Source: Patescibacteria group bacterium (GTDB taxonomy: Bacteria > Patescibacteriota > Minisyncoccia > UBA6257 > GWB1-50-10). Taken from it: a stretch of 39,757 nucleotides of DNA. Below, in pieces: positions 8,530 through 15,916 of this stretch (its first letter is position 1; every line of letters starts with the position of its first letter). The stretch covers positions 1-39,757 of the forward strand of contig JASEHZ010000003.1 of NCBI GenBank assembly GCA_030018585.1, written 5' to 3'. A program made the position numbers and the translations under genes. The notes below the pieces were generated by a model. The model saw only the letters and a list, made by a program, of their open reading frames with translations, searched no databases and was not told the origin of the DNA.

Positions 8530-8535
8530 TCCATA

Positions 8536-9396
8536 TTATTTATTGATTAACCCGCGAGGACGGAAAATCAGAAAAATTATCAAAAGCGCAAAAGCAATCG
8601 CGTCTTTCCACTCGCCGGAAATCTGCCAAATACCGAAATTTTCCACAAAGCCCAAGAAAAACGCTCCAAGGACACCACCATAAACGCTGCCAATGCCGCC
8701 GATAATTGACGCAATCACGCCCTTTAAAAGCAAGCTCATACCCATAGTCGGCTCAATACCCGTATCAAAACCAACCAAAATACCGGCAAGTCCGGCAATC
8801 GCCGAACCAATAAAAAATACCCGGCCAATAATTCGGTTGGTATTAATGCCAACAATTTTTGCCACTTCTTCGTTATCGCTTGTTGCCACAATCGCTTTAC
8901 CGAAAGAAGTTTTTTTAAACATAATTAAGAGTCCAGCCATAATAACAATGCCGCACAAGAAAATAATTAACTGGGTTTGGGTAATGATACCGCCAAAAAT
9001 TTCATAAGTTTTTTCAAAACCAATGTTCCGCGAAAGCGTTTGAAATTGGCTCGAAAATAGAATCGCAATGATCGCCTGAATCACAGTAAAAGCTCCAAGC
9101 GACGCCACCAGAAGAACCATGTTTGAAGCTTTTCTTTTCCGGAGCGGTAAATAAACAATTTTATCCAAAAGATAGCCGATAAATCCGGCAACAAAAATTC
9201 CGGCGACAACACTCAAATAAATATCAACTCCAAGCATCTGCGCTAAAAAGAAAACAATATAAGCGCCCACGGCCGCTAAAACACCGTGAGCCAAATTAAA
9301 GAACTTGGTCGTGCTATAAATCAAGTTAAATCCAAGCGCAACCAAAGTATAAATTGAACCGGCAATAATGCTATTTAAAATAAGTTGAGGCAACAT
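8536..9396 (-). CDS. livH: Branched-chain amino-acid ABC transporter permease LivH
   Basis: LPQLILNSIIAGSIYTLVALGFNLIYSTTKFFNLAHG; GGIGSVYGGVLGA; FRPRGLIN end. Confidence 0.93.
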   Translation of the reverse strand: MLPQLILNSIIAGSIYTLVALGFNLIYSTTKFFNLAHGVLAAVGAYIVFFLAQMLGVDIYLSVVAGIFVAGFIGYLLDKIVYLPLRKRKASNMVLLVASLGAFTVIQAIIAILFSSQFQTLSRNIGFEKTYEIFGGIITQTQLIIFLCGIVIMAGLLIMFKKTSFGKAIVATSDNEEVAKIVGINTNRIIGRVFFIGSAIAGLAGILVGFDTGIEPTMGMSLLLKGVIASIIGGIGSVYGGVLGAFFLGFVENFGIWQISGEWKDAIAFALLIIFLIFRPRGLINK

Positions 9397-9420
9397 TTAT
9401 ACTTTAAAAACAATAGAATA

Positions 9421-9449
9421 ATTATAAATTCTTTTATTATAGCTGTAAA
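9421..9449 (-). promoter_or_regulatory. Sigma70-like promoter for livH
   Basis: Minus strand TTTACA-17 nt-TATAAT, upstream of livH ATG. Confidence 0.55.
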
Positions 9450-9453
9450 CGAA

Positions 9454-9481
9454 ACCCAGCCATTCCATGGAATGGCTGGGT
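9454..9481 (-). terminator. Perfect palindrome ACCCAGCCATTCCATGGAATGGCTGGGT after the second livK gene
   Basis: 28-nt perfect inverted repeat downstream of the 9519..10691 stop codon. Confidence 0.6.
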
Positions 9482-9518
9482 AAATTTTTATTCGCGTTAA
9501 GAATTAGTTATTTAAGAA

Positions 9519-10691
9519 TCACTTTTCTGTATATAATTCACTTTTCCCTCCTTTTATAATCAAAACTTTAAAATCTACATTTTTTACTTCCCTATCAGCA
9601 CCAAATTCAATCACCGGCATACTCTCCGCTCCTTTATAAACGGTTTTTGCTAACTCATCAATTATTGCTTTATGATCAGTGCCAACCCTACCAATCACCT
9701 GAGCAAGAATTTTTATGGCATCGTAAGCAAAAGCCGCAAATGATTGATAAACTTCTTTTCCAGCAAAACTATTAAGTTTTTCCCTAAATACCGGCGAATC
9801 ATAAGTTTTAGCAACTGTATACAATACACCTTCAGCTTCTTTAACGCGCCAGATTTCCTCGCCATCAAAGGCATCGCCGCCGACAATCGGAACATTAACC
9901 GCTAATTCTTTTAATTGCTTGATGGCAGCAGAACCACTTGCTGGATAAAGCGCAGTATAAACAACATCAGGCTTGGCAGCTCTTAATTTTGTAACTAAAG
10001 TTCTAAAATCTTTAATATCTTGAGCAACCCCTTCGTCAAATACTACTTGCCCGCCCAATTCTTTAAAACGATTCACAAAAACTTCATTAATCCCTTGACC
10101 CCAATCATTTTTCACATACAAAACTGCAACTTTTGTTTTCTTTAAAGTGTTAAAGATATATTCAGCCGCAAATTTTCCCTGAAAAGCATCGGAAAAATAA
10201 ATTCTGAAAATATGATCGCCAATTTTCGTCAGATTCGGCGCCGAAGCTGTTGTAATTACAACCGGCAGATTATTTTTTTGAGCCACTGGCAATCCAGGAC
10301 CAGCCGCTGCCGAACAAACCGGGCCAATCATTGCTACTACCTTATCGATTTCTGCTAATTTAGTAATCGCATTTACGCCTTTTTTTGAAGTACAGGTGTC
10401 ATCCTCAATAATAAACTCGATTTTCCTTCCATTAATGCCGCCGGCGTCATTTACTTCTTTTACAGCCAATTGCGCGGCAGCAGCTACAGCCTCGCCGTAA
10501 CTTGCCGCCTCACCAGTCATTGGAAAAGAAGCGCCAATTTTAATTGGGCTAGTATCGGCTGCTACTCCAGTTGGGTTTGTTGTTGTGGTATTTCCTCCAC
10601 CTAATGTGGCTAAAAGGTAAATAATACCAGCAAGAACTACCACCATTATTACCCAAAGCCATGTCTTTGATTGTTTTTCTACGGTTTCCAT
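9519..10691 (-). CDS. livK: Branched-chain amino-acid ABC transporter substrate-binding protein (LivK-like, copy 2)
   Basis: IKIGASFPMTGEAASYGEAVAAAAQLAVKEVNDAGGINGRKIEFIIEDDTC. Confidence 0.9.
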   Translation of the reverse strand: METVEKQSKTWLWVIMVVVLAGIIYLLATLGGGNTTTTNPTGVAADTSPIKIGASFPMTGEAASYGEAVAAAAQLAVKEVNDAGGINGRKIEFIIEDDTCTSKKGVNAITKLAEIDKVVAMIGPVCSAAAGPGLPVAQKNNLPVVITTASAPNLTKIGDHIFRIYFSDAFQGKFAAEYIFNTLKKTKVAVLYVKNDWGQGINEVFVNRFKELGGQVVFDEGVAQDIKDFRTLVTKLRAAKPDVVYTALYPASGSAAIKQLKELAVNVPIVGGDAFDGEEIWRVKEAEGVLYTVAKTYDSPVFREKLNSFAGKEVYQSFAAFAYDAIKILAQVIGRVGTDHKAIIDELAKTVYKGAESMPVIEFGADREVKNVDFKVLIIKGGKSELYTEK

Positions 10692-10838
10692 AAATTTACT
10701 TTAATAATATTTTTGACCTAAATTTAATTGATTAAATTCTAAACTTCTCGACCTTTAAATCTAAAAGACTACTTTTCATTTTATAGTAGATTTCTCTATA
10801 TTTTATGCCGAGATACGCTCTAATGTAAAGAGGATAAT

Positions 10839-11612
10839 TTAAAAACCAACCCTCTCGCCGTTCGCATTAATTGAGATAAGCCCTGATGCCCCCGGCCACT
10901 CCACCACACTTCTAAACCATTTGGCAATTTTTTCGCCATCCAAGCCAACGCCAATAATCGCATCCCGTGTTAAAAAAACCGCATCATACATTAATTCCGC
11001 AAAAACCGGGTGAGACAATTCTTTTTTATATTGTTCTTTATAAAGGCGGGATAAGTTTTGGAATTTTTCGTTTTTATAATTCGGCGAAAACGACTTATTC
11101 GGAAAAATACTTACAAAAAATAAATTCTGCCCCAAGTTAAATGAATTTTTAGTTGAACCCGAAATTAAAGGAATTTTATATTTTTCCGCTACCGGCAACG
11201 CTCCCAATGTTTCTTTGTCGCAAAAACCACCAATCACCACCCTGACTTCTTCTTTGACTAATTTTTCCATAGCTTTCTCCGCATCATTGCTATTACACAC
11301 TCCATCTTCGACAAAAAGCTCAAAATTATGGCTCCTTGCACCGCCTTGAGCATTAATTTCTTTAACTGCTAATTCCAAAACATTCTTTAAAGGAACGCCG
11401 TAAGAAGATTGTTTTTCGGTTAGGGGCAAAATGGCGCCGATTTTTATAAAATCACCTTGCCTCATTCCTAATTTATCAACTGACAGTTTGGGAATAAAAA
11501 ATGACGACTCTTTAAAATAACTTACGATCAACGCCAGAATAATCGCGCCAACAAAAACAAGACAGCCGTAAATCTGCTTTTTAGTTAAACAACATTTCCT
11601 TTCTTGTTCCAT
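10839..11612 (-). CDS. Shortened LivK-like protein (copy 1), missing most of the second lobe
   Basis: 257 aa; IKIGAILPLTEKQSSYGVPLKNVLELAVKEINAQGG, then a jump from FFVSIFPNKSFS to FAELMYDAVFLTRDAI. Confidence 0.82.
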   Translation of the reverse strand: MEQERKCCLTKKQIYGCLVFVGAIILALIVSYFKESSFFIPKLSVDKLGMRQGDFIKIGAILPLTEKQSSYGVPLKNVLELAVKEINAQGGARSHNFELFVEDGVCNSNDAEKAMEKLVKEEVRVVIGGFCDKETLGALPVAEKYKIPLISGSTKNSFNLGQNLFFVSIFPNKSFSPNYKNEKFQNLSRLYKEQYKKELSHPVFAELMYDAVFLTRDAIIGVGLDGEKIAKWFRSVVEWPGASGLISINANGERVGF

Positions 11613-11690
11613 ATTTAATAACTCCCTTAAAAATTCTGGGTTATTATAATTATAAGATATTTAAGTGGAAAAACTACCGCGATGACGTGT

Positions 11691-12131
11691 TTACCGCTTG
11701 CGCCATTGCTGCGGACGGCGGGCTTTTCTAGAACCGAATTTTTTACTCTCCACCATTCTCGGATCGCGTTTTAAAAATCCCAAAACTTTTAATTTTGGAC
11801 GCCATTCTGATTTTTCCGCAACAAGCGCCCTTGAAATACCAAGACGAATCGCTTCAGCTTGAGACAAAAGGCCGCCGCCACCTACTTGGACAGTAACACG
11901 GGAATTAGAAATTGAAAGAGTTTTAAAAGGACCGGTAATAATAGAATGTTGTTTTACTAAAGGGAAGTATTGCTTAAAATCCTTGCCATTAACCAAAATA
12001 TGAATGCTTTTTTCGCCAGCTTTATTGACAAAAACGCGAACTCTGGCAACAGATGTTTTTCGCCTGCCAATTGCTTCAAAATAACGTTCCATTTTTAGTG
12101 CTTTTTCAATTTTTTCAATTTTCTTTATCAT
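11691..12131 (-). CDS. rpsI: Ribosomal protein uS9
   Basis: YFEAIGRRKTSVARVRVF ... DPRMVESKKFGSRKARRPQQWRKR; start may be the internal MERYFEAI. Confidence 0.95.
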   Translation of the reverse strand: MIKKIEKIEKALKMERYFEAIGRRKTSVARVRVFVNKAGEKSIHILVNGKDFKQYFPLVKQHSIITGPFKTLSISNSRVTVQVGGGGLLSQAEAIRLGISRALVAEKSEWRPKLKVLGFLKRDPRMVESKKFGSRKARRPQQWRKR

Positions 12132-12149
12132 AATTTAAATATATTTTAA

Positions 12150-12491
12150 TTACTTCTCAATAATTAACCTGATCATTCTTTTAGAACGCAATCGATTTTT
12201 CGGTAACATTGAATTGACTGCATGACGTAAAACCCAAGCTGGACTTTTTTGAAACACGTCTTTAAATTTCTCTTCTTTTAAATGCCCTAATGGACCACTA
12301 TGATGATAATAAATTTTTTGCAATGTTTTTTTACCGCTTAAGGTTGTCTGCTTTACATTTTTTACTATTACACGATCAGTGCCCGGGAGCCTCGGTTCAT
12401 ACTGAGGATGTTTTTTCCCTTGCAAAATAACCGCAATTTCTGAAGCAACTCTCCCTAATCTTTTATTTTTTGCATCAATAATATAATCCAT
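12150..12491 (-). CDS. rplM: Ribosomal protein uL13
   Basis: IIDAKNKRLGRVASEIAVILQGKKHPQYEP; MLPKNRL. Confidence 0.94.
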   Translation of the reverse strand: MDYIIDAKNKRLGRVASEIAVILQGKKHPQYEPRLPGTDRVIVKNVKQTTLSGKKTLQKIYYHHSGPLGHLKEEKFKDVFQKSPAWVLRHAVNSMLPKNRLRSKRMIRLIIEK

Positions 12492-12495
12492 AAAA

Positions 12496-12846
12496 TTAAA
12501 TAAATTTAATCATGGCCATTTTTGAACCATCGTGCTTCCTCACTTTTGCTAATTTAACAATAGTCGTATAACCACCTTTCCGATCTTTATAGCGTGGCGC
12601 TAATTCATGATAAACTTTATAAGCCGCTCTTTTTGGCAAATATTTTATAAGCAACCGCAAGGAAGCAATATTTTGTTTTTTGCCATAAGTAATAAAACGC
12701 TCAACTACAGATCTTATTTCTTTAGCTCTGGCTTCGGTTGTGGTCACGCGTTCGTGCTGAATTAAATTATTGGCCAGAATTTTTAAAAAGGACCGCCTTT
12801 TCCCTTTTTTTAAACCGAATTTTCTTCCTTTTTTTAAATGACGCAT
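12496..12846 (-). CDS. rplQ: Ribosomal protein bL17
   Basis: MRHLKKGRKFGLKKGKRRSFLKILANNLIQHERVTTTEARAKEIR. Confidence 0.95.
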   Translation of the reverse strand: MRHLKKGRKFGLKKGKRRSFLKILANNLIQHERVTTTEARAKEIRSVVERFITYGKKQNIASLRLLIKYLPKRAAYKVYHELAPRYKDRKGGYTTIVKLAKVRKHDGSKMAMIKFI

Positions 12847-12857
12847 GCTGTTTTTGA

Positions 12858-12899
12858 CTAAAATTTCAAGCCCAATTGCAGCGCAGAAAATTTAGCTGC
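12858..12899 (-). promoter_or_regulatory. rplQ leader element with interleaved helices
   Basis: S1 GCAGC (12878-12882)/GCTGC (12895-12899); S2 CTAAAATTTC (12858-12867)/GAAAATTTAG (12886-12895), one T.T mismatch; ends 11 nt before the rplQ ATG. Confidence 0.55.
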
Positions 12900-12909
12900 G
12901 AATTTGAGC

Positions 12910-13017
12910 ACCGAGCACATAAAACATAAAACCAGTGTTCGATATTTCGACTTGTTGATTTGTATTATTAAAATTGATGAATATCATATGTTATCTTTAG
13001 TAATTTATGTGCTCGGT
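12910..13017. repeat. Inverted-repeat bracket in the rpoA-rplQ spacer
   Basis: ACCGAGCACATAAA (12910-12923) / TTTATGTGCTCGGT (13004-13017), 14 bp perfect. Confidence 0.85.
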
Positions 13018-13062
13018 AAGTCACCGCACTATCCCGACTCCGACTGCGGTCGGAAGAGGTTT

Positions 13063-13143
13063 AGGTGCGCGATCCCGCACCCTCCTGAACCCATAATCTT
13101 ATCATCTCTTTACGGGCTCGGGAAGTGCGGGATCCTCGCACCT
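13063..13143. repeat. GC-rich long hairpin in the rpoA-rplQ spacer
   Basis: AGGTGCG-C-GATCCCGCAC (13063-13080) / GTGCGGGATC-CT-CGCACCT (13125-13143). Confidence 0.82.
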
Positions 13144-13185
13144 TCGACGCTCATTCCATTCGCGGGAAGGTGCGGGAGTTTTGTC

Positions 13186-13228
13186 TATAAAATTACTTCT
13201 TCGCCAGCTGGCGAATCGTAATTTTATA
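13186..13228. repeat. Hairpin just after the rpoA stop, core TTCGCCAGCTGGCGAA
   Basis: TATAAAATTAC ... TTCGCCAGCTGGCGAA ... GTAATTTTATA. Confidence 0.85.
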
Positions 13229-13236
13229 CAAAGCCC

Positions 13237-13986
13237 TTACTTCTTTTTGCCCTTCTTTTCTTTTTCTTTATGTTTAACAACCTCAACTTTAAGAACTTCT
13301 ATGGCGGAAATTTTATCAAAATGATCTTTCAAAATATTGGCTGATTTATGAACAGCTTCTGAGGGACTAATTGAACCATCGGTTTCCACTTCAAGCTGCA
13401 GACGATTGTAATCAGTTCGATCACCGACGCGCATATTTTCAACAAAAAACGTCACTCTCACAATTGGCGAAAAAATAGCATCGAGCACAACCGTGCCAAC
13501 CGGCAATCGCTCAAGACGACGCGCTTCGGCTGGCACATAACCCAAACCCTTTTCAACTGTTAATTCTGCATCAAAATCAGCGTTTTTCTTTGTTAAGCTC
13601 GCAAGATAAAGTTCTGGATTTACAACTTTAACCAAAGTCGTACTTTGAATATCGGATGCTTTTATTTCTTTTTCGCCTTTCGCTTTTAAAGCTAAAACCT
13701 GCGGCTCTTCGGCAAAAAAATGAAAACGAACTTTTTTTAAATTAAGAGTGAATTCAACAATGTCTTCTATCATTCCCGGCAGAGTCGAAAATTCATGATC
13801 AATATTTTTAATTTTAATTTGAGTAATGGCTGCTCCCGGCAACGACGAAAGCAGTGTCCGACGGAGAGCATTGCCTAAAGTATTGCCATAACCAGTATAA
13901 AGACCTTCAATGTAAAAAATGCCGATATTTTCTTTTTCGGAAATTTTTTTAATTTCGACTGTTTCGCTTAAACGTGAATATTTCAT
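13237..13986 (-). CDS. rpoA: DNA-directed RNA polymerase alpha subunit (short, 249 aa)
   Basis: GNTLGNALRRTLLSSLPGAAIT; RVGDRTDYNRLQLEVETDGSISPSEAV; no alpha-CTD visible. Confidence 0.95.
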   Translation of the reverse strand: MKYSRLSETVEIKKISEKENIGIFYIEGLYTGYGNTLGNALRRTLLSSLPGAAITQIKIKNIDHEFSTLPGMIEDIVEFTLNLKKVRFHFFAEEPQVLALKAKGEKEIKASDIQSTTLVKVVNPELYLASLTKKNADFDAELTVEKGLGYVPAEARRLERLPVGTVVLDAIFSPIVRVTFFVENMRVGDRTDYNRLQLEVETDGSISPSEAVHKSANILKDHFDKISAIEVLKVEVVKHKEKEKKGKKK

Positions 13987-14005
13987 ATTTTTACTTGATC
14001 CATAC

Positions 14006-14038
14006 TGTAACTGCGACTTGAAAATTATAACAGTTACA
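14006..14038. promoter_or_regulatory. 8-bp inverted repeat in the rpoA leader
   Basis: TGTAACTG (14006-14013) / CAGTTACA (14031-14038). Confidence 0.45.
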
Positions 14039-14065
14039 TAAATTATTTTTTATCTTTTGAATTTT

Positions 14066-14659
14066 TTAACGGGAATAAAATTCGCCGACTAAATCTATAT
14101 TAAAATTAAAAATATTGTCTCCGCCTCTAATTGCCACGCACTCTCCTTTTAAATTATCCTTGTCTAATTTAAGCCAAGACGGCGGCACATATTGTTTTAA
14201 TCTAAGCCCAATATCCTCAAAAATCTTTAAACCTTTTGACTCGACACGAATGCTAATAACGTCCCCTATCTTAACATAATAAGAAGGAATCGTCACTTTT
14301 CTCTTATTAACCATAATATGGCCGTGGGAAACAAGCTGACGCGCAACTCTAGACGAACGAGCAAAACCAAGCAAAAAAACAACCTGGTCTAAACGGTGTT
14401 CTAAAATTTGAATAATTTTTTCTTTTGGTTTGGTGAATAAACGCCGCATTTGTTTATTGTTTAATCCGAAATAAATCTGAATTTTCTGTTTTTCCTGAAG
14501 CTGACGGCCGTAATCGGAAATAACTCTCCTTTTTTTCCCATGCATACCGGGCTTCTGCGGCCGACGCACCATAACGCACTTTGGCGAATTGCAACGATCT
14601 GCTTTTAAGAAAAGTTTTGTGCCTAAGGATCTTTCTTTTTTTTCTTTAATTCTTTTCAT
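14066..14659 (-). CDS. rpsD: Ribosomal protein uS4
   Basis: MHGKKRRVISDYGRQLQEKQKIQIYFGLNNKQMRRLF; LDQVVFLLGFARSSRVARQLVSHGHIMVN. Confidence 0.95.
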   Translation of the reverse strand: MKRIKEKKERSLGTKLFLKADRCNSPKCVMVRRPQKPGMHGKKRRVISDYGRQLQEKQKIQIYFGLNNKQMRRLFTKPKEKIIQILEHRLDQVVFLLGFARSSRVARQLVSHGHIMVNKRKVTIPSYYVKIGDVISIRVESKGLKIFEDIGLRLKQYVPPSWLKLDKDNLKGECVAIRGGDNIFNFNIDLVGEFYSR

Positions 14660-14668
14660 GCTTTTAAA

Positions 14669-15121
14669 TTAAACCCTTCTTACTTTCGGTGGTTTCGGAC
14701 CATTGTGCGGCACGGGCGTTATGTCTTTTATTGATAAAATATTAAAACCTTGCGCTGCCAAAGATCTCACCGCCGAATCGCGCCCCTTGCCAATACCACG
14801 GACAAAAATACGGATATTAAAGGGGCCGGAACGTTTAATTTTTTCCGCAATAGCCTCCGCCACCCTTGAAGCGGCAAAAGGCGTTGCTTTTTTCGGTCCC
14901 GAAAAACCGATTGAACCGGCCGAAAGCCAAGTAATAACATTGCCCTTATCATCGGTTACGGTCATAATAGTATTGTTAAAAGAAGCCTGAATGTAAATAC
15001 AACCATTTTCAATTTTATGCTTAATAACCCGGCTTGTTTTTTCGTTAATCGCCGTTGAAACACTTTTAGAATCATTTATTGTTTCCTCGTTAAATTTTTT
15101 TGCTACTTTTTTCTTTCCCAT
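14669..15121 (-). CDS. rpsK: Ribosomal protein uS11
   Basis: ASFNNTIMTVTDDKGNVITWLSAGSIGFSGPKKATPFAA; PHNGPKPPKVRRV. Confidence 0.95.
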   Translation of the reverse strand: MGKKKVAKKFNEETINDSKSVSTAINEKTSRVIKHKIENGCIYIQASFNNTIMTVTDDKGNVITWLSAGSIGFSGPKKATPFAASRVAEAIAEKIKRSGPFNIRIFVRGIGKGRDSAVRSLAAQGFNILSIKDITPVPHNGPKPPKVRRV

Positions 15122-15141
15122 AAATAAATTTGATAATGAGA

Positions 15142-15525
15142 TTATTTAAGCTCTATTTTTCTCTTACCGCTGCCGGCGGTTTTTCTTACATTGCCGCGAA
15201 TCGTCCGAGAATTAGTTTTAGTCCGCTGCCCCCGAACAGGCAAACGACGCAAATGCCTTATGCCACGATAAGCTTTTATATCTTTTAAACGACTAATATT
15301 TCCTTTGATAATTTGTCGAAGCTCGCCTTCAACTTTATAGTTTTTCTCAATCATGGACTGAATTTTACTAACTTCTTCCGGCGTCAAATCTTTTGCCCGC
15401 TTGTTCGGATTAATCTTGGTCTCAGACAAAATACGTCGGGACAATGACCGACCAATACCGTAAAGATACATTAAAGAAATTTCAATTTTTTTGCTATCTG
15501 GTATATTTACTCCAATAATACGCAT
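15142..15525 (-). CDS. rpsM: Ribosomal protein uS13
   Basis: MRIIGVNIPDSKKIEISLMYLYGIGRSLSRRIL; YRGIRHLRRLPVRGQRTKTNSRTIRG. Confidence 0.95.
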   Translation of the reverse strand: MRIIGVNIPDSKKIEISLMYLYGIGRSLSRRILSETKINPNKRAKDLTPEEVSKIQSMIEKNYKVEGELRQIIKGNISRLKDIKAYRGIRHLRRLPVRGQRTKTNSRTIRGNVRKTAGSGKRKIELK

Positions 15526-15536
15526 GCCGATTATGT

Positions 15537-15577
15537 ATAAATTTTCGAGTCTGTAGACGATGAAAATTTATCTACAG
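15537..15577 (-). promoter_or_regulatory. rpsM leader element with interleaved helices
   Basis: S1 CTGTAGA (15551-15557)/TCTACAG (15571-15577); S2 ATAAATTTTC (15537-15546)/GAAAATTTAT (15562-15571); ends 11 nt before the rpsM ATG. Confidence 0.6.
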
Positions 15578-15585
15578 AATCGAGC

Positions 15586-15735
15586 ACCCCGCCCTTTTGC
15601 TTTCGTGAATTTGAATCCTGAAACAAAGCAAAGCGGAGCCCAGCACTACAACTTCGTTGTAGTGCTGGACGGAGCGATCCGACTTCGTCTTTATTTTTAT
15701 ATGTTTTCATAAATATTGCCATAAAAGGGCGGGGT
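15586..15735. repeat. Inverted-repeat bracket in the rpmJ-rpsM spacer
   Basis: ACCCCGCCCTTTT (15586-15598) / AAAAGGGCGGGGT (15723-15735), 13 bp perfect. Confidence 0.85.
15640..15668. repeat. Perfect hairpin nested in the bracket
   Basis: CCAGCACTACAAC-TTC-GTTGTAGTGCTGG. Confidence 0.9.
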
Positions 15736-15747
15736 AAGGTTTGATTA

Positions 15748-15788
15748 ATAAATTTTCTGTTTCGTCAGCTGACGAATTGAAAATTTAT
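15748..15788. repeat. Hairpin after rpmJ, core TTCGTCAGCTGACGAA
   Basis: ATAAATTTTC ... TTCGTCAGCTGACGAA ... GAAAATTTAT. Confidence 0.85.
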
Positions 15789-15802
15789 ATCAAGCCCTTA
15801 CT

Positions 15803-15916
15803 TTAACCTTGCCTTTGTTTATGTTTGGGATTCTGACAAATAACATAAACGCGCCCTTTGCGGCGAACTGTCTTGCATTTCATACAAATCTTTTTTACTG
15901 ATGATCTTACTTTCAT
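15803..15916 (-). CDS. rpmJ: Ribosomal protein bL36
   Basis: Translation [37 protein letters not shown]; lies inside the longer 15819..16031 region but in its own frame. Confidence 0.93.
   Translation of the reverse strand: MKVRSSVKKICMKCKTVRRKGRVYVICQNPKHKQRQG

Noticed and set aside
12910-13017. Target-site duplication around this inverted repeat
   Set aside because: Flanks AGCA and TAAG do not match, so transposition is not supported for this bracket
15531-15722. 63-aa ORF
   Set aside because: Made up of nested palindromes in the rpmJ-rpsM spacer; no credible protein features
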